Positions 47,603 to 60,454 are shown, counted from the stretch's first letter. The stretch is DNA of 64,000 bases from Tetradesmus obliquus (GCA_030272155.1 CP126196.1:1178001-1242000), one strand, 5' to 3'. Numbers and translations: made by a program. The notes: generated by a model not told the origin, from the sequence alone.

Positions 47603-48911
47603 GTGAGGCAGCCTGGCACGGCAAGCTGTTGATGGCAGCAGCGCTGGTGCATGCTGATGGTGGGTTGGGCGCAGCTGTTGCCTGCACAGGGAGCAAAGCA
47701 AACACATGCCAGTGGGTTGTGCCATCTTGCAGCAGCTTGCACGAAGCCAGAGGCAGCACTGCTGTGCAGGGGCAGCAAACACTCCCAAGCAGGTGCATGG
47801 CATATACAGCAAAGCCGTGTTGCAACCTGTCATGTCATGCATCAGCCAAGCCACGTGTTGTAGAGTGCAGGTGCACAGCTGTGGAGCCAGTAGTCGTATC
47901 ACAGAGGCTGCTGCCTACAGCTGGTGCGTCGATGGGTCGCAAGGGGGAGCTCACCGGAGACGTGTTCCATTGGTTACCAGTGCCCCTTTGCAGACGTTCG
48001 CAACATCATGCTGCGTGTGTCGGAGCGATAATTGTCGGAAAGGGCAAAGCTGCTGCATGCTGCAATAACGCTGCTGATCAACCCTTCAAGACAACATACA
48101 AAAACAAACAAACGGCTCCTCTACCGCACAGTACGGTCTGAGCTGAAGATGGTTGGCTGCTGCTGCTGCGTGCCCCGTTAGTCACGCACGTTGGTGACAT
48201 AGGCTGCCGAGGCATGAAAAAAAGCGTTCATCGGTTGTTGAAGGGCAGCTGGCAAGGTACTAGCTTGTAAGCATGACTGGGAGCTTGGCACAGGCCTGCA
48301 GAGTATGCTCTGGGGCCACAGCTGCGCCCAGCATCAACTGGTTCCAACACGACACCCTGGCCCTCCCTGCTGGTGATGCATTTGGCATTTGGTGCTAATG
48401 CACTGCACACAACTTGCAGGTAAGAATAACTTAAACTTCATCAGCACATATGCACAATCGTAGGTACATGCTAAGCACAATCATGGCACGTGGTACAGGA
48501 ACACCAACTGCGGCCCAACGTTGGAACAGTTTGCCAAGCCTCACATGCGCACAGATGACGCACAGCGGTAGCCATCCTGCATAATCTGCAGCGGGCCACT
48601 ACTATCATGTATGAATATGGACACGGAGGTCACCCGCGCGCTGCATTTGGCGACAATGTATGTGTTGAGCCTGAGCTCACGCTGCTTGAGCAGCAACGGC
48701 ACCTCACACACTCGTGCAAGCGCTTTTGGTATGCCACTTGAACGTGCCAGAGCATACTGTCAGCGTCTGAGCTTCACCTCTCAGGTGCACGTACAGCAGC
48801 CTGCGATCGCCAATTACTACCCTCCTACAGCGACACACTCGCTGGCTCTGCATCTGTCATTCGCAGTTGCACAACATACGGACACCACAGCCACAATGCC
48901 ACATCACCGCC
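47603..48911. other. Leader of the SpoVS-like gene and intergenic sequence
   Basis: From 47603 to about 47682 is probably the 5' leader (acceptor at 47683). Beyond that I see no gene with consistent splice phase on either strand. Confidence 0.4.
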
Positions 48912-49677
48912 TCACAGCGCCCCCAGCAGCCTGCCACTTTCCTTCACATTTGTGGCCAGCCTCTCCGCCAGGTCAGCACGCCGCATGCTGCCGCTGCTGC
49001 CAGCAACAGCACCGCCAACACCTCCCTCTTCACCTTCAATCTCAGCAATCTCACCCTTACGCTGCCTGGCCTGCTGCTCAAGATGCTGCGCTGCCAGGCT
49101 GGCAGATTCAGTGGGACCCGCTGGGCTGGCTGCAGTGCTGCGGCTGCCGTGGTGGGATGGCAGCAGCAGCAAGCCGTCCAGGTCACCCCGCAGCAGCCTG
49201 CAGGCCACCAGCTCATCCATGATCTCATAGGACTGCAGGTGAAGCACAGACGGCAGGCAGGCAGGTGAAGCACAGATGGCAGGCAGGCAGGTTAGGCACG
49301 GATGGCAGGCAGCCAGGCAGGCAGGCAGGTTAGGCACGGACGCCAGGCAGGCAGGGTTCAGGACGTGTTGAAGACACGTCAGCTGCAGCAGTGCACTGCT
49401 GCCAGGGTGTTCCAGCAGCCACCTGCTGAGTCAGCTCACCGTGCGGAAGCCTAGGCCTCTGTACAGCGGCAGCAGCAGCGATTGGCCCACCAGTGCATGC
49501 TGCAGCAGCAGTGCTGCCAGGCCTCCCGCCAGCAGCGCAGCCAACAGCGGCCGCCCCATCACAAAGTGCAGCAGCAGCAGTGAGCCCAGGATGCTGCCAG
49601 CTGCTGCTGCCTGGCTGAGCCTCTCCACGTCCCATTCCCACTGCAGCTGTGTGATGCGCGCGGTGATGTCACTGTCA
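48912..49677 (-). CDS. Small membrane protein of bacterial DUF2892/YgaP-like type (5' exon not found)
   Basis: Two exons: 49677-49440 and 49232-48912. The first opens with DSDITARITQLQWEWDVERL, then two hydrophobic segments (AGSILGSLLLLHFVMG; LLAALLAGGLAALLLQHALV) and LYRGLGFRT. The second begins SYEIMDELVACRLLRGDLDG, then a charged tail. The pattern WxxERxL - two membrane spans - L.RLGFRT..EI..E..AL..LRGDF is that of a bacterial membrane protein family (DUF2892-like; from memory). The usual GWCPPLP loop is reduced (GQSLLLPL). An upstream exon must supply the start, since 49677 opens mid-codon; I could not identify it. A GGCA-rich repeat fills the intron. Confidence 0.55.
49236..49360 (+). 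repeat. GGCAGGCAGGCAGGT repeat in intron
   Basis: A roughly 25-35 bp unit, (GGCA)n followed by GGT.A.GCACGGA/CAGA, occurs about four times between the two exons of the small membrane protein. Confidence 0.75.
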
Positions 49678-51608
49678 CTGCAGAAGGACGCAGAGATGCA
49701 GGCAATTGTTGAACGTGCCGCAACGGCAGCAGCAGGCGGGGTGGTTGTGGTAAGCAGAGAACAATCGCATCAGCTGTGCATTGCACAGCGGCACAGGCAA
49801 TGCGCAATGATGGCTGCTGCAGGTGCGGGTTGCCGTCTTGCATATTGAAATAGGTTATCATGGTAGTCGCAGTGTGGTTTTCTTTCCTCTATGCAGATTG
49901 GAGGGTGTCGCCTGACGGCTGTGGTGCATATAGCATGCTACCAGCTTGCTATGGCTGGTAGCACTGCAATAAAACGGCACTGCATTAATTGAGCGGGCGC
50001 CTGTGCTACTGTGACACGACAATGGTGCTACCAGCCACGCACGTGGCCTTGGCCATCGCTTTGATGCTGGCAGCTGTGCGTGCGTTGATGCGTGCATTGT
50101 CCTGCCTGGAGGTGGAGGCGGGCACTGGCGGCGCAAGAGACACACATGGCAAAGCATTGAAGCATGGCAAAGCATGGCAAAGCCCAACAGCCGGGTTGGG
50201 TGTCAGCAATGAATGTTGCAGCGCTCGCGAGCAGCGACAATGCTGTGCTGCTGCTGTGTTGCAGCAGTGGCAATGCTGTCAGCATTCCCCGCGACTGAGT
50301 GGAAGTGGATTGCTCCATGACAGCAGCATGCATACTGTGCCAAGACGAGTGTGTGTGCAGAGGAGGCGAGCCTGCAGCAGCGCCCCATTCAGCTGTCGTG
50401 GCTGGAGGCTCATGAGCCTGATCAGGGGTTGCTGGTGGAGCAGCTACAGTTGATATGACAGCTCACAAATGTGCTGCAGCACAGACGCTGCTCCCTACCT
50501 CTCCTCTCTGTAGGCGGAATCAACGCTGCTGCGCCAGCTGGAGCTTCGTCACGAATCTCGCTCATGCCTGTGGATGTGAACATGCTGCAGCTTGAAAGCC
50601 AAGGCAATGCTCACTAGAGCAGTGGCAGGTGCTGGTGCTGTGCAGTGCCACAGGTTGTAAATTTCTGGATACGTAATTGAGAAGGCCTTGCTGCACACAT
50701 CTCAACATGTTCGCTCGCATCTGAGCGTGCTTTCGGTTGTCGTAGCGAGCTGACAGCGTCGACAGCATCATATGATGCATCGTGACTGGGCTCCCGGGCC
50801 GGAACCCCCGGCAATACCCGCTGCGCGGGTGATGGGGGCATAAAAGTATAAGCTACTTTGTATGGTTCCAATGTAGCTTATGTGTCACCACGTGCCTGAA
50901 TGCAGTTGGTCTGGGAGGAAGGCAGGTGGTCACGTGCAGAAATGACTCCCAGCCATCGCTTCAAGCAAAAGACTTGCGTGACGTATGAAATCAAAACCCT
51001 TCTAAGACTCCACTCTTATGGTGTTTGGTCTCGACGAGGTCGTGCTGACTCGGAGAACTCGTGCTTTCCACCTGTCTGCTTCACACCGGTGCCATTAACC
51101 GCGCCATACAGCTGTGCGTCCGCCTTTAACCTCGAGTTTTACGCTGCAGTTGTCTGTCAGGCCTCTGCTGCAGCAAGCTGGGGGCAGCCCTACCAAGCGT
51201 GCGTGTCTCGGTCTCTGTGCAGCACAGCTAGCAGTAGAATAATGCTGGCCTCGTTATAGTCAAACCTCGCTGCTGGCGAAACAGCTACGATGCAGAGGAG
51301 CGACACACAAGTAGGGCTGGAGATGCTAATGCTGTTGCTGCTGCTGCTGCCACAGTACTGCTTCCAAATGCTGCTGTCACTGTTCATGTGGCTTGCTTTG
51401 TGGCATGCCTGCCTTTCTCACTAAGCAGCGGCATTTAACCTTAGGATTGTTGAAGTTTGAACATCACTCCTTACACCCGTTTTAATTAACCCGCACAGCA
51501 TGTAAACCTTGGCAGCATTACTTCTCTCCCTGTGTTCATGCCTCAAAAATGAGCACAGGCTAACGCACGCATGTACAAATAAACTTGTCCCTGCCTCTCA
51601 CCCACCAG
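49678..51608. other. Divergent region with unassigned exon-like pieces
   Basis: This should contain the 5' exons of the small membrane protein (-) and of the amino-acid transporter (+), but I could not place either. One + strand segment after a TGTGCAG (about 50359-50450) encodes EEASLQQRPIQLSWLEAHEP and ends without a clear donor. Another after CTGTAG (about 50513-50570) encodes AESTLLRQLELRHES. They look coding but are unassigned. Confidence 0.35.
50849..50880. repeat. Small inverted repeat
   Basis: TAAGCTAC (50849-50856) and GTAGCTTA (50873-50880) are perfect inverted copies with a 16-bp loop. A GC hairpin lies just before (ACCCGC/GCGGGT, 50816-50830). No target-site duplication or transposase was seen. 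Confidence 0.5.
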
Positions 51609-54600
51609 GTGTCGTTTGTGGTAGAGGATGACGAGGACACCTGGGGGTCAGGAGATACAGAGCGCAGGGCATTCTTCAGTGCATGCATCACACTCACGCT
51701 TGGCGTTTTGGGCAGGTGCGAAGGAAGACTGCAGCAACAGGCTTAGCGTCAATCACCACTACTGCGCTTGTTGAGCTGCCAGGGATGTTGCTTGGCTGCA
51801 GTGCAACACAAGAACTACTTCTACAATGCCATCTGTTCACGCCATCTGCACTGGATCAGTTGCTGAACACAAATCATATTGGGCAGATACTGCTGGCGGA
51901 CAGTTGTAACCAAGAGATGCTGCAGCAGCTGCTGTGCGCAAGCAGTTGCAAACTAGGATGCATACCTGTTGAAGATGGCCCCTCAGTTACAGTTGGCGCT
52001 GGCCACAGCAACAGTTCTCTGTGCACAGCCATGCAACCTTGGTCCTCTGCATCAGCACAGTTCCACGGTTCACCTCTCACTGACAGGTTGCCTGCTTGCC
52101 ACCACGTGCTGACGTGCTCCTTCCGCTGCAGCTCCATCCTGCCCATTCCTTTTGCTATATCCAAGACAGGGGTGCTCGTGGGTGTGCTGACCATGCTGCT
52201 GGTGGCGTGGGCAAATGACGCCACGAGCTGCATGCTCATCCGTGCAGCAGCAGCAACAGGCAAGCCCACATACGAAGCGCTTGCAGAATGGGCTGGTGGG
52301 CGGCCATGGAAGGTGAGCCAGAACAGCGTGAGGTGGAGATTTTGTGTCATTCCTTCACTTTTGACAAAGCATGTGACAGCAGTAAATGCTGGTCCAGCTG
52401 CCGTGCCAAGCGAGGCGTTGGCAGCGCAAGCAGCAGCTGCCCTTCCTGAATGTGTTGGGTGAGTGCAAGACTGCAGTGCAACGGCCAAAATCCAGCCAAC
52501 CCGTAGCTACAGAGACTCATGAACTTGCCAAAAACTACATTCATTTATCCTCTCCTTGCCTGCTACCTCTTGCTCCGCCAGGTGTTCACGCAGGTCAGCC
52601 TGGTGCTACTGCTGTGGGGCACGATGTGTGGCGGGCTGTGCCTCATCAGCGACGTCGGCCACATGCTGCTGCAGCGGCTGGGAGAGGGCCAGCTGCCTGG
52701 CTGGGTGAATGGCAGGAGCTGCATGGCAGCTGTGGCGCTGCTGGTGCTGTTCCCGCTGTGCCTGCAGCGCCATATGCGCGAGGTGAGACTGCAGCGGCAC
52801 GAGTGCAAATCAACATAGTGAAATGGCCACAGCACTGCTGCGCAGCGAGTAGCACGTATTCTGCCAGCGGTGGCATAATCCGCAGCAACTGTTTGTCGCT
52901 ACTCTCTGGTGCTGCTTTCCTGCAAGGTACACATACGTGCGGCGGCTTGCTGTGTTGGTGTTGTTGAGACAAGATAAGCAGCACCAGCACACTAGTTGAC
53001 AGCACACTCATGCTTGTGGTTGCGCGCTGCCTTCAACCATGTGCCTTGTGCTGCTGCAGCTGGAGAAGGCTGCCACAGCCGGCGTGGTGGTGGTTGCAGG
53101 GCTGATTGCGCTGCTGGCAACAGATGCTTTCCAAGAAGGCTTCCCAGCAATCCAGGATGGGCAGCTGCCGCTGTGGTCACTCAAGGTGGACAGCCACCTG
53201 CCCGAGGCGTTTGCAGTGGTTGGGTATGCGTTCTATATGCAGGTGGGCAGGCTTGCTCTGTAAACATGGGCATGCAGGTGCCGCAGTGCAGTTGCAAAGC
53301 CGCCATCTAGAGGGAACAGGTGTTCCTCATCCTGCTGTGTTTGCTGTTGACGGAGAAGTTTCGGTACCCTACTGTAGAACTGCGGCAGGCGCCCTGGACA
53401 TTCAGCAGTAGACGAACCAGCTGCCACACACTGATATCATCTGCACTTCGTCTTTTCTGCGCTGTTCCTGCAGCCTATGATGATGCCGCTGCTGCGGGAG
53501 ATGCCAGAAGGGCAGCATGGCGTGCGCATCATGCAGCGTGCCGTGCATGCAACGCTGTTTGGTGAGTGCAGGGGTGCCGGCTGACCTGGCAGGCTGAGGA
53601 GCGCCATCGGGGCTCCTGCAAGACCCTTGCTGTCGTTCCTGCAGGCATCTGCTTGCTCGTTGTTGCGCTCTGTGCAGGTCTTTTGCCTACAAGTGCCTGC
53701 TGCAGCACGCTTTCCTTGCTTGCAGCCACACGCCTCCTGCAAGCTGGTGCTGTAGTAGTTTGAGTAGGTTGTTCCTGCAAGCTGGCGTGGTCAGCACACG
53801 CACATGTAGTTGAAATGCCCACTTCAGTCCTGCTGTGCTTGGTCAAACAGACAGGGGAGTATGTTGTTCCTGCAAGCTGGCGTGGTCAACACACGCACAT
53901 GTAGGTGTAATGGCCACTTCAGTCCTGCTGTCCATGGTCAAGCAGACAGGGGATGCTGGTCCCCAAACTGTGATGCACCTTTGCACCCACAGCAGTGCTA
54001 CTGTTGCTGCTGCCCGCACTTCCTGCAGGCGTTGCTTTGACTGTGTACTTCTCAATGGGGCTGTTTGGTGCATCGCTGTTTGGGCAAGACACTGAAGGCA
54101 ACATCATGGTCAACGAGCTTGTGGCAGGCAGGGCAGCAGTTGCTGCGCTGTATGGCATCATGCTACTGTACCTAGCGCTGGGCATGACGACAACGCAGTA
54201 TGCGCTGCGGGCGAGCCTGGACTTGATGGTGTTTGGGGAGGAAGCAACATTCACATGGAGGCGACAGGTGAGGAGGCAACATTCTATGCAGTTGCCGATG
54301 TATGTGGCAGGACTCAAAACAAGGAGCACTGGCAGTGCCCTGTGTACCAGCCAGCCATGAACAAAGCGGCAGTTGACAGTAACAAGCCTTGCAGGATTTG
54401 TGAAGTTCGTCTCGTTTCCTGCAATGAGGAAGGCGTAGCTACTTGTGGGTCCTGGCACCATCCATTGCTATGCACTGCTGCAGGTGGTGTGGACAACGCT
54501 CACAGTGGGCAGCAGCTTGACAGTGGCACTTGCAGTGCCGGACCAGGCAGAGAAGATCTATGCAGTAGTGGGCGCAACAGCTGTGTGCGTGGTGTGCTAC

Positions 54601-55214
54601 GTCATACCAGTGTACATACAGCTGCAGATGTTCCGCAGGAGCAAGCAGCGGCGTAAACTGCAGGTGAGGGCTGTTGCAGGCCTGGCAGTGTGCCCAGAGT
54701 GGGTTCTTGCAACCAGTCGGCGAGAAGACCAAGGCAACATATGCAAACTCTCTGTCAACAGCACCCTTGTGCTACTCTACTGTGCTGCACAGCCATCTAT
54801 GCTTGCCCATGGTGTCTCTGCAGCCGCTGCAGAACTAGCTTATCACGGTAAGCTCACTCTGCCGCTGCCGTTGTACCCTGGCAGGTTCTTGAAGAGGACC
54901 ACCCGCTTGCAGCCGCACTGCTGCAGAATGCAGCAGCTCCTTATGGGGCAGCTGACTGCGAAGCAACAGCATCAGCTGGGCCCAGCTTGCAAACGAGCAG
55001 CAGTAGCTTTTGCAACAGCTTTCACGGCATTGCAGGCAGAAGAAGACTACACCAGGCTTGGGAGGTTGTTCACGAAGTCGTCCTGCCTATCGCAATTCTG
55101 CTGATTGGCGTTGGCTTCTCAGTTGCTGCGTTGTATGTTGCTTTGCTGCCACTTCTGCAGCAGCCTGTGAATGGTAGCAGGCAGCTGCTGCCGGCGGTAT
55201 TTGCTGTTGCATAG
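51609..55214 (+). CDS. AAAP-family amino-acid transporter (SLC38/AVT-like), 5' exons unresolved
   Basis: Eight exons in phase: 51609-51715, 52132-52312, 52582-52782, 53060-53242, 53474-53561, 53993-54267, 54484-54663 and 54885-55214; 514 aa visible. The first exon is an acidic tail leading into the first membrane span (ACITLTLGVLGSSILPIPFA, the G..I...P.A motif of AAAP carriers). Further spans include VGVLTMLLVAWANDA, SLVLLLWGTMCGGLCL, ALLVLFPLCLQ, AGVVVVAGLIALLA, then FAVVGYAFYMQPMMMPLLRE. The last exons give spans around ALTVYFSMGLFG, AVVGATAVCVVCYVIPVYIQ and VVLPIAILLIGVGF. The family moves amino acids with protons or sodium across plasma or vacuolar membranes. The start lies upstream, because 51609 follows an acceptor. 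A small copy of the exon end at 52782 sits just past its donor. Confidence 0.85.
53771..53958 (+). repeat. Two ~90-100 bp direct repeats in a transporter intron
   Basis: Starting GTTCCTGCAAGCTGGCGTGG at about 53770 and again at about 53868, both copies continue CAACACACGCACATGTAG (or CAG) and end near TGGTCAA.CAGACAGGGGA. They are about 90% similar. They contain exon-like TTCCTGCAAG pieces but no open exon. Confidence 0.75.
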
Positions 55215-55488
55215 CACGGAGCTACATCGTAAGCTTGAGATCGCCCCTGGTGTAGCGCTGTAGGCTCTGGCGTCTGCATTGCTATCATCATTTGCCACGT
55301 GGCAGACTTGCACCCGTTGTTCACGTAGGGAAGGCATGCTCACGATTTTCAGCGTGAAAGTCTTCGTTTGTTTGACATTTTTGGTAGACAAGGTAATGCG
55401 GGGCATCGGCAGCTTGAAGTCAGACTTATTCTTCGAATTGGGGTTGTTGTCAACCCTGGTCACCTGGATTATCTGACACATGAAGGAC

Positions 55489-55496
55489 TATATAAG
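55489..55496 (+). promoter_or_regulatory. Candidate TATA box for the CAP gene
   Basis: TATATAAG lies 118 bp ahead of the CAP-domain ATG at 55614, a sensible spacing for a short 5' UTR. It was judged by motif only. Confidence 0.5.
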
Positions 55497-55613
55497 CTAT
55501 GTTGTTTGCCAATCTTGCAGTCTTCTCGGTCGGTTGCAGCCAGTGCATCCTCTACCCGACAGCAATCACGAGTGCCCGTTCGCTATCGCCATCAGTGTTT
55601 GACTGGTTACAAG

Positions 55614-57591
55614 ATGAAGGCCATTAGCGCCTGCCTGCTTGCTTTTCTGGTGAGTAATATAGTCCAATTTCGTCTTCGTGCTGCTGCTTCTGCTGTGAGG
55701 CAGGAGCCGACTAGCTACTGCCGTCGGACCAATGCTGTATGCGCCTCCGCACTTAGCACGCTGCTGACAACCAGCCAGCACTCAAGTGTTGATTGCAGAC
55801 AAGCAATCGTAAATATGTGTTTCTTACTCAATGGAAGCAAACCAAACTATGTTTTTTGTCAGCTGCAGCCAATGCAGTGCACTTACATCATTGTACTGCC
55901 TACAGCAAGCAGAAGGTGCCTCAAGTACTCAGACCTCACGAGATGGTTGCGTATCTGCCTTCCTGCAGGTTGCTGCAGCTGCAGCTGCTCGGCCAGGCCC
56001 TGCTGGGCGTGCACTGCGCGCAGATTCGAATGAGGAGAACAAGCAGGGGTCTTCAGAGTCCTTCCTCCTGCCGATGCCAGCCATCTACATCCCAGAGTTC
56101 GGCAAGGAGGTGACCTTCAAAGATATGCCCAAGTTCCCGGATATGGCAGACAAGTTTCCAAAGGTCCCAGAGATGCCTTCAATCACCCCACCTACCATTG
56201 ACTGGGACAAAATCAAGCCCAGCTCAGACAACCATCCATCAGTGTCTGTCACTGATATCAACAACCAAGCAGTCAACACGCAATCAAGCCAGGACGCAAC
56301 CACTGACAACAATTACAAGTCCGACAAGCCAGACAGGACTGGCAAGCCGGGAAAGTTTGGAGCTGGCAACGACACACCAGCGACACAGCAGCAGGACTCA
56401 CAGCAGCCAACGGCGGCGCCATGTAAGTTGGCCTGACTGGCATGCAGTATGGGTTTGAATTGCCATGTGAGCACCCGCCAAACTTGTCAGCTGCTGGTAG
56501 TGAATGCGGCCAGCCTACAGCAGCTGAATGCTGTTATCAGGGGAAACAGCCGGGTCGACAGTGCAGGGTAGCATGCTCGACTGTCCACATGCTGGCTGGG
56601 AGGTCTTCCTGCAAGCTGACCTTGCCCTTTCTGCTGCTGACTTCTGTGACTGACCGCAGCCGCTGCTGGAACGCAAGACGACTGCAGCAAGACAGACACA
56701 TCTGCACAGTCAGTGATGCGCTGCGTCAATGCTGTCCGCACCAACCCCCAAGCTTTCAAGTCAGAGTTCCCCTGCAGCTCCCCTTGGCTGAGCACCATTT
56801 CCCGCTCTCAGCGCTCTGCACTCTCAGCAAACAGCAAGCTCGAGTCATCGGCACAGCGCCAGGCCAACGACATGGCAAGGTACGCATTGTCAGACATGTG
56901 TGTGCAGTTGCACTGTAAGGAAGTAACAGCCTGGAGTGGTTTCTGCTGCCAGCTGCTCTGCGCAGCCATGCTTTCATTCAATGAACTGTGTTTCCTGTTC
57001 TCTTGCAGGAACTCAAGGATCGACCATGTTGGTTCAGATGGCTCCACTGTGGGTCAACGCATCCGGGACGCTGGGTACACCACTTTCCCACAAGCAGAAA
57101 ACATTGCTATGGGACAGACTTCAGCACACCAGGTGAGCAGGCACTGGCTGTAGCCGCTGCAAGATGCCCCCAATGGCGATTCAAGAGCAGCGTATTGTGT
57201 TGCTAACAGACGTCCTGCACAACACTCGAATATAAGCACATCCTGCTGTGACTTGTGGGAATGATGGCAGGATTCCGCTTGTGCCGCAGCCATAATTGGC
57301 GGCTGCGCTGTCAGCTCGATCACACCAGGCAACATGACGGATGAGTTGGTGTGCGATGCAGTCCACGCAGTGCGAAACAACGGTGGACTGCATACTGACA
57401 ACTGCCTGCTGCTGTGCCTGTTCCTGCAGGTGACCATGGAGTGGATGTGTTCTGAAGGCCACCGCCATGCAATCATGAACTGCGAGTATGATGAGGTCGG
57501 CACCGCTGTGGCACAAAACAGTGGCACATGGTACTATGCTCAGAACTTTGGATGCAGCTCAGGCCGTTGCCCAACGTGTGAGGTTGCCTGA
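55614..57591 (+). CDS. Secreted CAP/PR-1 (SCP-domain) protein
   Basis: Five exons in phase: 55614-55649, 55969-56422, 56660-56879, 57009-57132 and 57430-57591; 331 aa. Signal peptide: MKAISACLLAFLVAAAAAA, split by an intron after codon 12. Then about 140 Pro/Asp/Ser-rich residues (FKDMPKFPDMADKFPKVPEM region), probably an extended linker. The CAP domain starts near 175: MRCVNAVRTNPQAF, AQRQANDMAR, HVGSDGSTVGQRIRDAGY, AENIAMGQ, then GHRHAIMNCEYDEVG and WYYAQNFG. The two His and two Glu expected in the CAP cleft are present or nearly so. It ends in CSSGRCPTCEVA, with Cys likely in disulfides. CAP proteins are secreted, often sterol- or membrane-binding or defence-related; the role here is unknown. 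Confidence 0.88.
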
Positions 57592-58816
57592 GCAGCCTGT
57601 TGTATGCAAACAGGTTGCAAGTAGTATATGAAGTACTGTCACACCATCTGCGGCATTGGTGTCGCTGTGTACCTGCAGCTTGCAGTAATGTGGCACAGCT
57701 GCTCAACCAGGGGATGCTCACAGAATTGGAGTGGAGTGCTTGTGATTATCATATGAACATGACTGACATAGTCTGTGCCCAGATGTACAGTGATGACAGT
57801 TTTCATGAGGTATATGTGTGATACAGAAAAATGAATGGTGCTACCCGAATGCACATACAACGGCCGTAAACGGCAAAGCGTACGATATTCTGCGAATATG
57901 TCAGCGTGTTTCAGTTATGCCAGCCCTTGTTTTGCACAGCAGACTGTCTGCCAGAACCAGCCAGATGATACCACATTTCATTCGCAACAGAGACATGCTC
58001 TTTTGCTTTCTGTCGGTCTCTGGGACTGGTTCGGTTTTTTCCATTCTGCTCGTGCAAGTGATTAATATGGTTTACAGTGTATTTTCTTCAGTGTATAGTG
58101 CATGGACTGCCATTCACTGCATAATTTGCGTCCAAATACACTTGACTGCAGCTGGCTTGATGTTCTGGGACATCTGTAGATATAAGAGTTCAGAGCTTTG
58201 GTGGGCTTTGTATAAATGCTTACCATTTCAAGTGTAATCTAATACCTGCTGACATGCTTGGCTGGCACTGTAAAATAAAAAGCTGCAGCATGACCCTTCC
58301 CACTGCCAGCAGTGGGGAGCCGAGGGTCGCGGCCGGTTGCCACCTGACATAGAGCATGCCAAGCATCCGTGCAGCGATTTTTTTTTCTGAAGACGTTTGC
58401 AACAGTTTTTGCCTGCGAACATGATAGCGTTGCAAAACAAGGTGCTACTGCGCAAGCTATGACGTGGCTGTAGCTCGCTCTCATCGCAGTTGTTTTGCTA
58501 AAAATAATGCATCAGTAAGAGTATATTGTCCCCCTTCGATTCACCCTATAACTCTGCGTCGGCCTTCCGCTGTTTCGTAGTCACCCACTCATGGCATTGG
58601 ACGTGATGTGCGGCCTCAATCAGACCATGCAAGCTCTAACGCTCAAGTGATTCAGCAGCTGAAAGACAAAGGATCGAGTTTTTGCAAGATCATTGGTTGC
58701 TCAGCTGTTGCGTGGCTGGTGATCTTTGTTTCTGCTGCTCAAACTGCAGCTGGCCAGCAGATCAGTTGCAATCGTGCAGAGGCCAGCGAAGGGGCTGCTA
58801 TAACAGTGTTTAATAC
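57592..58816. other. 3' region of CAP gene and promoter side of PLATZ gene
   Basis: No supported coding exon. The sequence is noticeably more AT-rich than the genes. An in-frame TAA lies at 58811-58813, six bases before the chosen PLATZ start. Confidence 0.4.
58233..58273 (+). terminator. Candidate poly(A) signals TGTAA for the CAP gene
   Basis: TGTAA occurs at 58233-58237 and 58269-58273, about 640-680 bp past the CAP stop. No other TGTAA was noticed nearer. Assignment is by motif only. Confidence 0.35.
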
Positions 58817-59907
58817 ATGTTTTTCACTTCACCGGGCATCTCTCCCGCCCTGCCACTGTTCGTGGCACCCCAGCAACAGCATCACCCACAGCAGCTGCAA
58901 GGTGCCAGCGCAGGGCCATATCAGGCTGCAGCACATGCACAGCCAGATCACGGCGCCATGTTCTTCACTGCAGACCTAGGCAGAGCTAGCAGCGGGCAGC
59001 TACATGCAGCCTTGGGCGTCCCACCTGCAACCACTGCAGCTGAGCAGCAGCAGCAGCACAGCCATGCCATCAACGGTGCCTTTGGCTTCATGCCTGGCAG
59101 GCAGCTTTCATACCCAAGCCCTCTGCCAGAGTACTCCTTGCTAGATGATCAACCCATGCAGCTACAGGGCCTGGGTGATCCTGCAGCAGCAGGAGCAGGT
59201 GCAGGCACAGGCGGCAGCACTGCTGCGCTGTATGGCAGCGGGCCTCGCCTTGCTGCTGCTGGGCTTGCCGTGACTGGTGACAGCCTGCTGCTGGGGGGAA
59301 TCCCTGGTGAGCAGCACTTGCAGGACAGCAGGCTCACAGGTATGCATGGCGTGATCATGGCCCAGGTCCGAGGTTGCGAGTCAAGTTGCGCGTCAAGTTC
59401 AAGTCTGTGTGTGATCCAGGGGTGTGTGGGGGCAGCAGCATCTTGCATAACGTGGTCCGTTATGCTGGAGGAAAGAGCTGTGTTTTGAAGAGTGGCAGCA
59501 GTTTTGTTGCTGGCTTGGACTAGAGGCATCATTATGAAAGGCAGCTTATAGATCAGCTGATCAGAGTGCTTTGCAGCACTGCCAGCACATGCTTGATCTG
59601 TTTGACTGTCACAGCATATTTCTTGAAGATGCCATGGGTGATCTTCTTCTTGTTTCTTGATCTTTGTAGCTCTCATGCTCTGGCTGTTTTTTTCCTTGTC
59701 TGATTGCAATCCTGCAGGCGGCTCACCAGCCCTGCTGCCCCAAAGCACCCCCCTGCTGCCCCAAACCCTGCACCACCAAGCCCAGCAGCAGCCACAGCAA
59801 CTGAACCTCGGACCAGCAGCACAAGGCCTGCAGCACCCGCCAAGGCAGCAACAGCAGCAGCAGCAGACTGTCACTCCAGCCATGCTCAACTTCTACCTGC
59901 AGCAGCT

Positions 59908-59948
<41 letters not shown>

Positions 59949-60454
59949 GGTCACAGCAGCACCAGGCGCAGCTGCTGCTGCCTACCATGACTGCATCAGC
60001 GCAGCCCCCAACCATACAGCCGGTAGCACAGCTGCAGCAGCAAGGGCCAGCAGGATCTGCAGCAGCAGCAGCAGTGCCTGGCCGCACTGCTACCCCTCTC
60101 AGTGCCAGCATGGTTGGCCTGCTGGAGGATGCGCTGCAGCAGCAGCCGGAAGCATCATCAGCACCACACACAGCAGCAGCTATCACCCCTGCAAGAGCTG
60201 CACAGCAGCAGCAGCAGACGCCACAGCACCTGCAGCAGCAATCTGGGGTGCTGCTGCCGCTGCTCACACCAGCTCAAGCTAACCCCCCGGCCTCATCATC
60301 ACTTGCGCCTGGCGCAGCAAACTCGCCATCACCACCAGCAGCAGCAGCAGGCCTGGGCCTTGGCAGTATGCACAAGCCAACTCCGCAGCAGTCTGGCCCT
60401 GCACATGCTGCACTGCTGGCATCCCTGCAGCTACCTGCTGGGGCCAGCAGCAAC

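Noticed and set aside
50816..50880. tRNA or MITE candidate at the hairpin cluster
   Set aside because: No cloverleaf or B-box fits, and no flanking target-site duplication is visible. Kept only as an inverted repeat.
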